From Algorimicrobium sediminis (GTDB lineage Bacteria; Bacteroidota; Bacteroidia; Flavobacteriales; Flavobacteriaceae): DNA of 64,000 bases. Where the stretch lies: contig NZ_JBHULS010000004.1 of NCBI RefSeq assembly GCF_042684585.1, positions 202,224 through 266,223 of the forward strand, in the 5' to 3' direction. Position 1 is the stretch's first letter. Every line of letters starts with the position of its first letter. The notes under the pieces are model-generated. The model searched no databases, had not been told where the DNA came from, and was given only the letters and a program-made list of their open reading frames with translations. Shown here piece after piece: positions 39,465 through 48,292 of this stretch. A program made the translations under genes and the position numbers.

Positions 39465-40373
39465 TTTTCTAGGATGGTAGGTTTGAATGGCTTTTTGGAG
39501 TTGTGTATTGTCTAAATGCACATAAATTTCTGTAGTTGTAATGCTTTCATGACCCAGCATAAGTTGAATGGCTCGTAAATTGGCGCCATTTTCTAGTAAA
39601 TGTGTAGCAAATGAGTGCCTAAAGGTATGTGGTGAAATGGTTTTATTTAAATTTATTTTAACAGCTAATGCTTTAATGATGGTAAAAATCATGGCACGTG
39701 TTAATTGTTTGCCGCGGTTGTTTAAAAATAAGGTGTCTTTGTAGTCTTTCTGAATCTTTATAGAGGGTCTTACTGTTTTTATATAATTGGTAATGTAGGT
39801 TTGTGTAACGGGACTAATAGGAACAAAACGCTCTTTATTGCCTTTTCCCGTAACTTTTATAAAGCCTTCTTTAAAAAACAAATCCGATAGTTTTAACGCA
39901 ATCAGTTCGCTAACACGCAAGCCGCAGCTATATAGTGTTTCAAGCATAGTGCGGTCGCGCTCACCTATTTGAACACCGTTGTAAAACTTATTTACATTTA
40001 TGGCATTTATTAGTCTATCAATATCCTGAACACTTAAGGTATCGGGTAGTTTTCGGCCAATTTTGGGTGTTTCAATTAAATCTAAAGGATTGGTGCTTCG
40101 GTAGTTTTCAAATATTAGGTAATTAAAAAAGCTTCGAAGTCCTGAAATAATGCGGGATTGTGTTCTTGGGTTTACCGTTTTAGCCGTTTCGTAAATAAAT
40201 TGAGCAACTACTTCAGTATCTATATTTACAGGGGACACGCTTAAGCTTTTAGCGTTTAAAAAATGAATCAATTTTTCTATGTCCAGTGTATAACCTGTTA
40301 TGGTGTTCTCTGCCAAGCCACGTTCAATTTTTAAAAATAAACTAAAATCGGTTACTGCCTGTTCCCATGTCAT
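39462..40373 (-). CDS. xerD: Site-specific tyrosine recombinase XerD
   Basis: A 303-residue tyrosine recombinase of the XerC/XerD type for chromosome dimer resolution. The N-terminal SAM-like core-binding domain occupies ~1-85. Catalytic residues are R153 in SCGLRVSELIAL, the His-x-x-Arg pair in HTFRHSFATHLL, H in LMLGHESITTTEIY and the nucleophile Y284. Its length is that of the housekeeping enzyme and there is no excisionase or att repeat nearby, so it is not read as a mobile-element integrase. Confidence 0.9.
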   Translation of the reverse strand: MTWEQAVTDFSLFLKIERGLAENTITGYTLDIEKLIHFLNAKSLSVSPVNIDTEVVAQFIYETAKTVNPRTQSRIISGLRSFFNYLIFENYRSTNPLDLIETPKIGRKLPDTLSVQDIDRLINAINVNKFYNGVQIGERDRTMLETLYSCGLRVSELIALKLSDLFFKEGFIKVTGKGNKERFVPISPVTQTYITNYIKTVRPSIKIQKDYKDTLFLNNRGKQLTRAMIFTIIKALAVKINLNKTISPHTFRHSFATHLLENGANLRAIQLMLGHESITTTEIYVHLDNTQLQKAIQTYHPRK

Positions 40374-40474
40374 TTTACGTCCTGTTTAAATGTGTTAGCA
40401 AGATACAAAAAGTATGTTTCTCCAATACAACTGGCCTTTGCTATGCGCTTAAAAAATGTCATTCATCGGAATTT

Positions 40475-40505
40475 TTTGGTGGTTTAGGCATTTAAGTTAT
40501 ATTTG
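40475..40505 (+). promoter_or_regulatory. Promoter of porin-like gene 1
   Basis: TTTG (40475-40478), 19-base spacer, TATATTTG (40498-40505): an ideal match to the Bacteroidetes consensus. Confidence 0.75.
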
Positions 40506-40532
40506 CACCTATATTAATCTTAAATCATTATC

Positions 40533-41216
40533 ATGAAAAAATTATTATTTACTGCAGCAATTGCTGTAATTGGATTTACGCAGGTGTCTGCGCAGGACTT
40601 TAGCTATGGGGTTAAAGCAGGTTTAAATATTGCAACTTTAAGCGGTGACGATATTGAAAACAACGATCCTAAATTAGGTTTGCATATTGGTGCTACTGGC
40701 GAGTATATGGTTACCGAAAAATTTGCTATTCAAGCGGACCTATTGTATTCTATGCAAGGTTTAAAGCAGTCAGGTTTCGAGGAAATTAATTTTAATGGCG
40801 AAACTAGCAGATTGGATTTAGAAAGCGATGTTAAGTTAAATTACATTAACCTACCAATAATGTTTAAGTATTACATTACAAAAGGATTTAATGTAGAACT
40901 TGGTCCACAAGTAGGTTTTTTAGTTTCTGCTAAAGCCGACGTAGAGTTAAAGTCTACTTCGTCAATAACTGGTACAGAAACTATTAAAATAGATCAAGAT
41001 ATCAAGGACCAGACTAAAAGTGTAGATTTTGCCCTTGCCTTTGGTTTAGGTTATAAGTTTGATAGCGGTTTAAATTTAGGTGCTCGTTTTGCGGCTAGTT
41101 TAGGTAATGCTTTCGAAGACACTTCAAATTCAGGTTCTGGTGATACGGAGTTTGATGCAACTGGATCTGATGCGCGCAATGGCGTAATTTCATTTTCTGT
41201 AGGCTATATGTTCTAA
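40533..41216 (+). CDS. Porin family outer-membrane beta-barrel protein (copy 1)
   Basis: A 227-residue small outer-membrane barrel (OMP_b-brl_2/PorT-like fold). It has a signal peptide ending VSAQ (~1-20), then alternating hydrophobic strands typical of eight-stranded barrels (FSYGVKAGLNIATLSG; GLHIGATGEYMVTEKFA; LNYINLPIMFKYYITKGFNVE) and a C-terminal aromatic (FSVGYMF). The gene starts with a strong promoter and ends at a strong terminator. It is a diverged paralogue of the gene at 41425, by tandem duplication. The cargo or ligand is unknown. Confidence 0.88.
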   Translation: MKKLLFTAAIAVIGFTQVSAQDFSYGVKAGLNIATLSGDDIENNDPKLGLHIGATGEYMVTEKFAIQADLLYSMQGLKQSGFEEINFNGETSRLDLESDVKLNYINLPIMFKYYITKGFNVELGPQVGFLVSAKADVELKSTSSITGTETIKIDQDIKDQTKSVDFALAFGLGYKFDSGLNLGARFAASLGNAFEDTSNSGSGDTEFDATGSDARNGVISFSVGYMF

Positions 41217-41240
41217 ACCAGAAAAATAAGACAGTTTTAA

Positions 41241-41274
41241 AAAACACCAAAATAATTATTTTGGTGTTTTTTTT
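41241..41274 (+). terminator. Intrinsic terminator of porin-like gene 1
   Basis: A 14-bp arm pair (41241-41254 with 41257-41270) with a tiny loop and eight T. Confidence 0.9.
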
Positions 41275-41361
41275 GCACCTAATTTAAACTAACAAAATAG
41301 AAGAGCAGACCATTATACCACGTTACATGTACTTACATATAAGGTTAAAAACACTTTTTTA

Positions 41362-41393
41362 TTTGGTGATTTCCTTGCTTTCAACTACATTCG
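41362..41393 (+). promoter_or_regulatory. Promoter of porin-like gene 2
   Basis: TTTG (41362-41365), 20-base spacer and TACATTCG (41386-41393), one base off consensus. Confidence 0.55.
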
Positions 41394-41424
41394 CCGGGCA
41401 AAATTAATTTAACAATTTTAACTT

Positions 41425-42099
41425 ATGAAAAAACTATTACTTTCCGCAGCCGTTGCTGTAATTGGATTTACACAAATTTCGGCTCAAGATTTTAGCTTTG
41501 GAGCTAAAGCAGGTGCTAACTTTTCAACAGTAACTGGCGATGTAGATGATACCACAATGCGCGTAGGTTTACACGTAGGTGCGGTAGCAGAATACATGTT
41601 AAATGACAAAATGGCTTTACAAGCAGAACTTTTGTACTCTATGCAAGGCACAAAAAATGAGTACCAAGAAACCGAATTAGTAGACAGCTTTTTAGAAACC
41701 TATAAAGATGAAGCGACTGTAAAGCTAGATTACATTAACATTCCTGTAATGTTTAAATACTATGTAACCGAAGGTTTAAGTGTTGAAGCTGGTCCTCAAG
41801 TAGGCTTTTTAATTTCTGCAAAATTAGATTTAGAAAGTACATATACTTACAATGATGAAGGTACTATTGTTACAGAAAGCTCTAAATTATCTGATTTTGA
41901 TGTAAAAGACACCTTTAAAACGCTAGATTTTGGCTTAAACTTTGGTTTAGGTTACAAGCTTGATAACGGTTTAAACTTTGGTGCACGTTACAACCTAGGT
42001 TTAGCAAATACATCGGATAACAGCGATAACTTTCCTGGCGATCCAGATTTAGATACAAAAAACAGTGTTATTCAAGTATCTGTAGGTTTTATGTTCTAA
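41425..42099 (+). CDS. Porin family outer-membrane beta-barrel protein (copy 2)
   Basis: A 224-residue paralogue of the preceding gene with the same layout: signal peptide ending ISAQ, strands FSFGAKAGANFSTVTG, VGLHVGAVAEYML, LDYINIPVMFKYYVTEGLSVE and a C-terminal aromatic VSVGFMF. The two copies are most alike in the signal peptide, the LxYINxPxMFKYY strand and the last strands, and differ in the periplasmic or surface loops. It has its own promoter and terminator, so the copies can be regulated separately. Confidence 0.88.
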   Translation: MKKLLLSAAVAVIGFTQISAQDFSFGAKAGANFSTVTGDVDDTTMRVGLHVGAVAEYMLNDKMALQAELLYSMQGTKNEYQETELVDSFLETYKDEATVKLDYINIPVMFKYYVTEGLSVEAGPQVGFLISAKLDLESTYTYNDEGTIVTESSKLSDFDVKDTFKTLDFGLNFGLGYKLDNGLNFGARYNLGLANTSDNSDNFPGDPDLDTKNSVIQVSVGFMF

Positions 42100-42120
42100 A
42101 CCACTTTACAAGACAGTGTG

Positions 42121-42149
42121 AAAACCGAAGCATCGCTTCGGTTTTTTTT
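42121..42149 (+). terminator. Intrinsic terminator of porin-like gene 2
   Basis: An 11-bp stem (42121-42131 with 42135-42145), 3-base loop and a run of eight T, ending 15 bases before the aroQ ATG. Confidence 0.9.
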
Positions 42150-42163
42150 ATACCTTTACTTTT

Positions 42164-42592
42164 ATGAAAAAACTGATAATTATTAACGGACCCAATTTGA
42201 ATCTTTTAGGAGTTCGCGAGCCTGACATTTATGGCAACTTATCGTTTACCGAGTTTTTGGATAACTTAAAACAGCGCTATCCCAACGTTACTATTACCCA
42301 CTTCCAATCCAATATTGAAGGTGCTATAATTGATAAATTACAGGAAGTTGGTTTTTCATGGGATGGTATTATATTAAATGCGGCAGCGTATACACACACC
42401 TCTGTAGGAATTGGCGATGCCGTAGCGGCCATAAAAACACCTGTGGTGGAAGTTCATATTTCCAATACCTTTAGCCGGGAAGATTTTAGACATCAATCCT
42501 TTATAGCGCCACATGCTAAAGGTGTTATAGTTGGTTTTGGTTTACAGAGTTACGAATTAGCGCTTCAGAGTTTTTTGGCGTCGCATGTTTAA
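42164..42592 (+). CDS. aroQ: 3-dehydroquinate dehydratase, type II
   Basis: A 142-residue type II dehydroquinase catalysing step three of the shikimate pathway. The family signature LIINGPNLNLLGVREPDIYG is at the N-terminus. The active-site stretch GIILNAAAYTHTSVGIGDA (Asn, Ala, His) and the histidine segment VEVHISNTFSREDFRHQS follow. Type II enzymes are dodecameric and use a tyrosine as base. It is preceded by a terminator and a near-consensus -7 box (TACCTTTA, 42151-42158) only five bases from the ATG. Confidence 0.95.
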   Translation: MKKLIIINGPNLNLLGVREPDIYGNLSFTEFLDNLKQRYPNVTITHFQSNIEGAIIDKLQEVGFSWDGIILNAAAYTHTSVGIGDAVAAIKTPVVEVHISNTFSREDFRHQSFIAPHAKGVIVGFGLQSYELALQSFLASHV

Positions 42593-42651
42593 AGAGATAA
42601 GGAAATACTAGTATAACACAATGTAACACGCACCTACTTTTGGTGTGAGCG

Positions 42652-42691
42652 AAAAAAGCACAATTTTTAAACTTAAAATTGTGCTTTTTTT
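42652..42691. terminator. Bidirectional intrinsic terminator
   Basis: A 16-bp stem (42652-42667 with 42675-42690) with a 7-base loop and T-runs on both strands, between convergent aroQ and lpd. Confidence 0.93.
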
Positions 42692-42760
42692 ATTTCGGTA
42701 CTATCTCATTTTGTAGTACCGTCAAATTTGTTTATTGCGGGGTAAAACCTTCAAAATTTT

Positions 42761-44137
42761 TTATAAGTGTATTACTTCGCCGTAAGCATCTGCAACAGCT
42801 TCCATGACAGCTTCACTCATAGTTGGGTGTGGGTGTACAGCCTTTAATACCTCGTGTCCAGTAGTTTCAAGTTTTCTACCTAAAACTGCTTCAGCAATCA
42901 TATCTGTAACGCCTGCGCCAATCATGTGGCAGCCTAACCACTCGCCATATTTAGCATCAAAAATAACTTTTACGAAGCCTTCTTTGGTTCCTGCAGCACT
43001 CGCTTTTCCGGATGCGGAAAATGGGAATTTACCAACTTTAATATCCAAGCCTTGTTCTTTAGCTTGTTTTTCCGTTAAACCTACAGAGGCAATTTCTGGC
43101 GAAGCATAGGTACAGCCTGGTATATTACCGTAATCCAAAGCTTCTACATGTTGTCCAGCTATTTTTTCAACACACAAAATACCTTCAGCCGAAGCTACGT
43201 GAGCTAGAGCTTGTCCTGGGGTAACATCGCCAATGGCGTAGTAACCAGGAATGTTGGTTTGGTAGTAATCGTTTACTAAAATCTTATCACGATCTACTGC
43301 TATGCCTACATCTTCAAGACCAATATTTTCTATATTCGATTTAATACCCACAGCCGATAAAATAATATCTGCCTCCATAGTCTCTTCACCTTTTTTGGTT
43401 TTTATGGTTGCTTTAACGCCAGTTCCAGAGGTATCTACCTGTGTCACTTCGGAAGAAGTCATTATTTTTATACCACTCTTTTTAAAAGAGCGCTCCAGTT
43501 GTTTAGAGACATCTTCGTCTTCAACAGGAACTATATTAGGAAGGTATTCTACAATGGTTACATCGGTACCCATGGCATTATAAAAATAGGCAAACTCCAC
43601 ACCAATTGCTCCAGAGCCTACAACAATCATTTTTTTAGGTTGCTCTTTTAGGGTCATGGCTTCTCTATAACCAATAACTTTTTTACCATCTTGTGGCAAG
43701 CTTGGTAATTCGCGCGACCGTGCTCCAGTGGCAATAATGATATGATCGGCACTGTACTCGGTACCATTAACATCTACTTTCTTACCAGGTTTTAGTTTTC
43801 CAAAACCTTCAATAACATCAATCTTATTTTTTTTCATTAAAAACTTAACACCACCACTCATGCCTTCGGCAACGTTTCTCGAGCGTTTTACAACTGCGTT
43901 AAAGTCTTTATCGGCCTCTTTTACAGATAACCCATAATCTTCAGCATGTTTTAAATATTCAAAAACTTGAGCCGATTTTAAAAGGGCTTTGGTAGGAATA
44001 CACCCCCAGTTTAAACAAACACCACCTAGGCTTTCTTTTTCAATTACAGCGGTTTTAAAACCTAATTGCGATGCTCTAATAGCAGTTACGTAACCTCCTG
44101 GGCCACTTCCAAGAACAATAATGTCGTATTTACTCAT
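42761..44137 (-). CDS. lpdA: Dihydrolipoyl dehydrogenase (E3)
   Basis: A 458-residue FAD flavoprotein reoxidising dihydrolipoamide in 2-oxoacid dehydrogenase complexes and the glycine cleavage system. It has the N-terminal FAD motif IIVLGSGPGGYVTAIRASQ, the redox disulfide GGVCLNWGCIPTK, the NAD motif MIVVGSGAIGVEFAYF, and the C-terminal His-Glu dyad in AVHPHPTMSEAV. The ATG at 44137 (MSKYDIIVLG) gives the usual short N-terminus; an ATG six codons earlier is also in frame. It is transcribed alone. Confidence 0.94.
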   Translation of the reverse strand: MSKYDIIVLGSGPGGYVTAIRASQLGFKTAVIEKESLGGVCLNWGCIPTKALLKSAQVFEYLKHAEDYGLSVKEADKDFNAVVKRSRNVAEGMSGGVKFLMKKNKIDVIEGFGKLKPGKKVDVNGTEYSADHIIIATGARSRELPSLPQDGKKVIGYREAMTLKEQPKKMIVVGSGAIGVEFAYFYNAMGTDVTIVEYLPNIVPVEDEDVSKQLERSFKKSGIKIMTSSEVTQVDTSGTGVKATIKTKKGEETMEADIILSAVGIKSNIENIGLEDVGIAVDRDKILVNDYYQTNIPGYYAIGDVTPGQALAHVASAEGILCVEKIAGQHVEALDYGNIPGCTYASPEIASVGLTEKQAKEQGLDIKVGKFPFSASGKASAAGTKEGFVKVIFDAKYGEWLGCHMIGAGVTDMIAEAVLGRKLETTGHEVLKAVHPHPTMSEAVMEAVADAYGEVIHL

Positions 44138-44364
44138 TGTGTTTTTTTTAATCATTTTTTCGATGCTACGAATTTACGAAATCGTATCCGATTATTAAAT
44201 GATACTAGAAAATTTATTCCATACCACGGCAAACACCTACCAACCATATAAACAAGTTAATTAGACCTTGCTATTTTTAGCAAAAGCGAAAAGTAATACA
44301 AAAGAAAAGAATTGCTTTTAAATTAAAGCACTGTAGATTTTTAAAATATAGAAAGTAGCCTTTA

Positions 44365-44844
44365 TTAATTAGCAGGTACAAATTTTAAAGCGACCCCATT
44401 AATACAATGGCGTTCGCCGGTAGTTTCCTTTGGGCCATCGTTAAAATAATGACCTAAATGGCCGCCACAATTTGCGCAATGTTCTTCATTTCTGGCATAA
44501 CCTAATTTGTAATCGGTTCCAAAGGCCACGTTCCCCTCAATTGGTCTATCAAAACTTGGCCAACCTGTACCCGAATCAAATTTGTGTTCACTTTTAAACA
44601 AAGGGTGGTTACAAGCAGCGCAAACATACACACCTTCCTCAAAATTATCGTTTAACGGACTCGAAAATGGGCGTTCCGTTCCAGCCTCTCGCATAACGTG
44701 GTACTGTACTGCTGTTAATTCCTGTTTCCACTGGGTCTCTGTTTTTGTAATGGGAAAGCTTTTTTTAGCAACTTCTTTTTTTTGAGCAGCACCTGTGCAA
44801 CTGGAAAACAAGGTAAATAAAAGCGTTATTGCTATGTATTTCAT
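44365..44844 (-). CDS. msrB: Peptide-methionine (R)-S-oxide reductase, lipoprotein form
   Basis: A 159-residue MsrB that reduces R-methionine sulfoxide in proteins. The zinc site is formed by CAACNHPL and CANCGGHLGH, and the catalytic cysteine is C147 in GERHCINGVAL. Unusually for a cytosolic enzyme family, the N-terminus is a lipoprotein signal (IAITLLFTLFSSC, C16), so it is probably anchored to the periplasmic side of a membrane and repairs envelope proteins. It is transcribed alone. Confidence 0.92.
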   Translation of the reverse strand: MKYIAITLLFTLFSSCTGAAQKKEVAKKSFPITKTETQWKQELTAVQYHVMREAGTERPFSSPLNDNFEEGVYVCAACNHPLFKSEHKFDSGTGWPSFDRPIEGNVAFGTDYKLGYARNEEHCANCGGHLGHYFNDGPKETTGERHCINGVALKFVPAN

Positions 44845-44959
44845 TGTTTTTATTGTTTTGGTCGAATAATAATCAAAAAAATAACACAGGTTTTTAAATT
44901 TTCTACCAATGCTATACTTTTGTTATGTAAATAAAAACCGAACACGTTTAACGTTATTT

Positions 44960-44967
44960 TATTTTTG
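44960..44967 (+). promoter_or_regulatory. -7 promoter element of the M48 peptidase gene
   Basis: TATTTTTG, 28 bases before the ATG at 44996. A second match, TACTTTTG at 44915-44922, could be an additional start point. Confidence 0.45.
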
Positions 44968-44995
44968 TATATTCCGTAATGAAAATTAATATCAA

Positions 44996-45826
44996 ATGAC
45001 TTACAAACATTATTTATTAGGGCTTTCAGTTTTTATGTTGGCTGTGGCATGTTCTACCAATCCGTTTACTGGAAACCAAACAATGGCTCTGGTCTCTAAC
45101 GATCAGTTGTTTCCTACCGCTTTTCAGCAATATAATCAGGTGCTTTCTGAAAATAAAGTCATTACAGGTACGCGCCAATCGGAAATGATTAAACGTGTAG
45201 GACAGCGTATAGCTGTGGCAGCAGAACGCTGGTTAAAAGCAAACGGACACGCGGGTTATTTAGAGGATTACCGCTGGGAATACACCTTAATAGACTCCGA
45301 AATGGTGAATGCTTGGTGCATGCCTGGAGGTAAAATAGCTTTTTACACGGGTATTTTGCCCGTAGCAGAAAATGAAACAGCCATTGCTGCCATTATGGGG
45401 CACGAGGTTGCGCATGCTTTAGCCAATCATGGTCAGCAACGTATGAGCGCCGCTTATATTCAGCAGGGAATAGCCTTGGCGGGAAATGCCTTAATTGAGG
45501 ACGATAAAACCCGCGATATTTTTAATCAATCATACGGTATTGGTTCTCAAGTAGGCGTTATGCTGCCTTTTAGTCGCAGTCACGAAACAGAGGCCGATAA
45601 AATTGGCCTAATATTAATGGCTATAGCTGGATATAATCCAGAAGAAGCGCCAAATTTATGGAAACGTATGGATGCCATAAGCGGTGGGCAAGCACCACCA
45701 GAATTTTTAAGTACGCATCCAGCAAATGCTTCTAGAATAAGCACGTTAACATCTTTAATACCAAAGGCTAAAGTGGAGGCACAAAAATTTGGTGTTACAG
45801 AATTTAGACCGCTAGGAAAATATTAA
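44996..45826 (+). CDS. M48 family metallopeptidase, lipoprotein
   Basis: A 276-residue secreted M48 (LoiP/BepA-like) zinc protease. A lipoprotein signal with lipobox cysteine C19 is followed by STNPFTGNQTMALVS, the conserved opening of this group. The zinc site is GHEVAHALANH (H136, E137, H140) with a third ligand in HETEADKIGLIL. Such proteases degrade misfolded outer-membrane proteins. A GC-containing hairpin with a T-run follows, then directly the next gene. Confidence 0.9.
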   Translation: MTYKHYLLGLSVFMLAVACSTNPFTGNQTMALVSNDQLFPTAFQQYNQVLSENKVITGTRQSEMIKRVGQRIAVAAERWLKANGHAGYLEDYRWEYTLIDSEMVNAWCMPGGKIAFYTGILPVAENETAIAAIMGHEVAHALANHGQQRMSAAYIQQGIALAGNALIEDDKTRDIFNQSYGIGSQVGVMLPFSRSHETEADKIGLILMAIAGYNPEEAPNLWKRMDAISGGQAPPEFLSTHPANASRISTLTSLIPKAKVEAQKFGVTEFRPLGKY

Positions 45827-45855
45827 AGGTTTAAAATTATTTGTTTACTTTAGAC

Positions 45856-45883
45856 GCTGCTCCAAAAAGAGCAGCTTTTTTTT
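45856..45883 (+). terminator. Intrinsic terminator abutting the next start codon
   Basis: GCTGCTC (45856-45862) pairs with GAGCAGC (45869-45875) across a CAAAAA loop, with eight T (45876-45883). The MFS start codon begins at the next base. It should end transcription of the M48 gene and could attenuate read-through into the MFS gene. Confidence 0.85.
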
Positions 45884-47191
45884 ATGAAACAACCACTAGC
45901 TAAAGGAAGTAAAAAACTGTTAAATGCCTGGGCCTTTTACGATTGGGCCAATTCGGTTTATACACTAACCATTGCATCGTCCATATTTCCAATTTTTTAT
46001 TCCGCCTTATTTCTAACCGATATAAAAAAAATATCAGCTTTTGGCTACGAATTTAAGAGCACTGCGCTAATAACTTTTGTAACGGCCTTTACATTTTTAT
46101 TGGTTTCCGTGCTTTCGCCCATATTGTCTGGAATTGCCGACTATGTTGGAAATAAAAAAACGTTCATGAAGTTTTTTTGTTACCTAGGAGGCATGGGCTG
46201 TATTGGCTTGTATTGGTTTAGTTTAGAGGCCATTCACATAAGTTTGTTGTTTTATTTTATGGGGTTAATTGGTTACTGGGGGAGTTTGGTTTTTTACAAT
46301 TCTTATTTACCCGATATTGCTTTTCCCGAACAACAGGATCGTGTAAGCGCCCGTGGATTTTCATTGGGTTATGTGGGTAGTGTGTTATTGTTGTTGGTTA
46401 ATCTAGCCATGGTAATGAGTCAGGAAAGCGGCGAAGCTAAAATAACCATGATGCGCTGGTCCTTTGTAATGGTTGGTGTTTGGTGGATTTTATTTAGCCA
46501 ATATACTTTCTATTTTTTACCAAAAGGCGTTAAAAATGGCCATAAAGTTACGCGTAATGTTATTTTTAATGGGTTTAAAGAATTGCGAATGGTATGGCAA
46601 CAACTAAAAAACAACCTACTGTTAAAACGGTATTTAGCAGCTTTTTTTGTGTTTAGTATGGCGGTCCAAACCATTATGTTGATAGCTGTTTATTTTGGTG
46701 AGGAAGAAATACTATGGGCTAACGATGGTCAAAAAACTATGGGCCTTATCGTAAGTGTTTTGGTTATTCAACTTGTAGCTATTATTGGTGCGGTTTTAAC
46801 CTCGCGTGCATCCGAAAAATTTGGAAACATAAAAACATTAATTGGCATTAACAGCATCTGGATGGCCTTATGTTTTTGGGCTTATTTTGTAGTTACACCC
46901 CTTCATTTTTACTTAACTGCAGGTTTTGTAGGTCTCGTAATGGGCGGTATCCAGTCGTTGGCGCGTTCAACCTATTCAAAATTTTTACCTAATACCGCCG
47001 ATACCACATCCTATTTTAGTTTTTATGATGTAGCCGAAAAAATAGGAATTGTAATTGGTATGATTATTTTTGCAACCATCGATCAAATTACGGGTAGTAT
47101 GCGTAATGCTATTTTATTTTTATTTGTATTCTTTTTGTGTGGTATTATACTTTTGTTTAGAGTACCACAAAAGGCAATAGGCAGCAAGTAG
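45884..47191 (+). CDS. MFS transporter, Atg22/UMF1-like family
   Basis: A 435-residue inner-membrane protein with about twelve transmembrane helices, of the UMF1/Atg22-like branch of the MFS. The characteristic N-terminal motif LLNAWAFYDWANSVYTLTI and the loop GIADYVGNKKTFMKFF are present, as is the signature GGIQSLARSTYSKFLPN. Substrates in bacteria are unknown; the yeast relative exports amino acids from the vacuole. The ATG lies directly on the end of a terminator T-run, leaving no room for a normal leader downstream of that hairpin. Confidence 0.88.
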   Translation: MKQPLAKGSKKLLNAWAFYDWANSVYTLTIASSIFPIFYSALFLTDIKKISAFGYEFKSTALITFVTAFTFLLVSVLSPILSGIADYVGNKKTFMKFFCYLGGMGCIGLYWFSLEAIHISLLFYFMGLIGYWGSLVFYNSYLPDIAFPEQQDRVSARGFSLGYVGSVLLLLVNLAMVMSQESGEAKITMMRWSFVMVGVWWILFSQYTFYFLPKGVKNGHKVTRNVIFNGFKELRMVWQQLKNNLLLKRYLAAFFVFSMAVQTIMLIAVYFGEEEILWANDGQKTMGLIVSVLVIQLVAIIGAVLTSRASEKFGNIKTLIGINSIWMALCFWAYFVVTPLHFYLTAGFVGLVMGGIQSLARSTYSKFLPNTADTTSYFSFYDVAEKIGIVIGMIIFATIDQITGSMRNAILFLFVFFLCGIILLFRVPQKAIGSK

Positions 47192-47223
47192 TATTTTAAA
47201 ACAACCAACTTAATTTATTAATA

Positions 47224-48081
47224 ATGACACAGTATTTTAAATCTTTATTTTTTTTAGCAGCATCCTTGGTGTTAATCACCTTTTCATCTTGCGATAACGA
47301 ACCTTTGGATAATGGGCTTTTAGAAACTGAAAACCAACAAGTAGCATGTCAAAATGCTGTACAAGCAACCGTAGAGGCTGTGGGTAATTTAAGCAACCCT
47401 GGCGATGCCGATTACGAAGCCTTGTGTAATGCTTTGCGCCAAGCTTTAGTAAACCAACTTGAAGCTTGCGGCGACCCTACTGGCGAACTTCAGGAAACTA
47501 TTAACACGCTGGACTGCCAAGGCGCCACGAATCTAACTTGCGAAGATGCCACAGCAGCCACCGCATTGGCAGCCACTGCATACAACGCAGAACCTAATAA
47601 TGCTACATTATGCAACGCTTATAAATTAGCCCTAGAAAATGAAATTGAACTTTGTGGCGATCCTAATGGTACGTTACAAAATATGATAACCTCTTTAGGT
47701 AGCTGCGATGCTGGTGGGGGTAATTCTGCAGGAACTTTAAGTGTAACTACAGGAACTTTAAATATTGTTTTCACAACCTCCAGTGCCGAGCTAAATAATG
47801 GTAGGATTGTTGTAAACGGCAGCAGAATTGGAAATGGCGCCAATTACCTAATTTATTTTGAGTTAATTGAAAATGAAACTGGTGTAGATGTTATGCAAAA
47901 TTTTAAATTAACAGTAAATGGTGGCGAGTTTTTCCCAAATATGGATGGTTTCGACGATTTTACCAATACAATTACCGTAAATGCCAATGGTATAATTCAA
48001 GGTAGTTTTGGGGGTATTGTTACTAGAAATGACGGTGCCGATTTAAGTTTATCGCAAGGAACCATAGATTTAGTATATTAA
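47224..48081 (+). CDS. Lipoprotein with duplicated four-cysteine module
   Basis: A 285-residue predicted lipoprotein (lipobox cysteine C23 in ITFSSC). Residues ~40-97 and ~104-160 are two copies of a ~58-residue helical unit, each with four cysteines: C..(xAVQAT..)..LCNALRQAL..ACGDP.G.LQ..I..L.C and C..(xATAAT..)..LCNAYKLAL..LCGDPNGTLQ..I..LGSC. A Gly/Ser linker leads to a C-terminal beta-rich domain (~170-285). The paired cysteines likely form disulfides outside the cytoplasm. No characterised family is recognised. It may be co-transcribed with the MFS gene 32 bases upstream. Confidence 0.75.
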   Translation: MTQYFKSLFFLAASLVLITFSSCDNEPLDNGLLETENQQVACQNAVQATVEAVGNLSNPGDADYEALCNALRQALVNQLEACGDPTGELQETINTLDCQGATNLTCEDATAATALAATAYNAEPNNATLCNAYKLALENEIELCGDPNGTLQNMITSLGSCDAGGGNSAGTLSVTTGTLNIVFTTSSAELNNGRIVVNGSRIGNGANYLIYFELIENETGVDVMQNFKLTVNGGEFFPNMDGFDDFTNTITVNANGIIQGSFGGIVTRNDGADLSLSQGTIDLVY

Positions 48082-48103
48082 AACTAAATTTCCCGAAACA
48101 CTA

Positions 48104-48136
48104 AAAAAAGGCTATCTGTTTAGGTAGTCTTTTTTT
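48104..48136 (+). terminator. Intrinsic terminator of the Cys-repeat lipoprotein gene
   Basis: A ten-pair stem with two G-U pairs, a TGTTTA loop and a T-run. Confidence 0.8.
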
Positions 48137-48292
48137 ATATCTAAAAGGTTATTTTAAGCCTATTTAATTGTTTTAGTAAGAATACAATTCATGGCATATT
48201 AATTGAACAACAGGAGTAGATACTTGCTCATAGTAGTTCAATAAGTAGCTAGTAGTAAGTATTTTAATAAGGTGTTAAATTTAAAAACATAA

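Noticed and set aside
39462..40373. Tyrosine recombinase as a mobile-element integrase
   Set aside because: Its length and motifs are those of XerD, and there are no att repeats, excisionase, tRNA target or cargo genes nearby.
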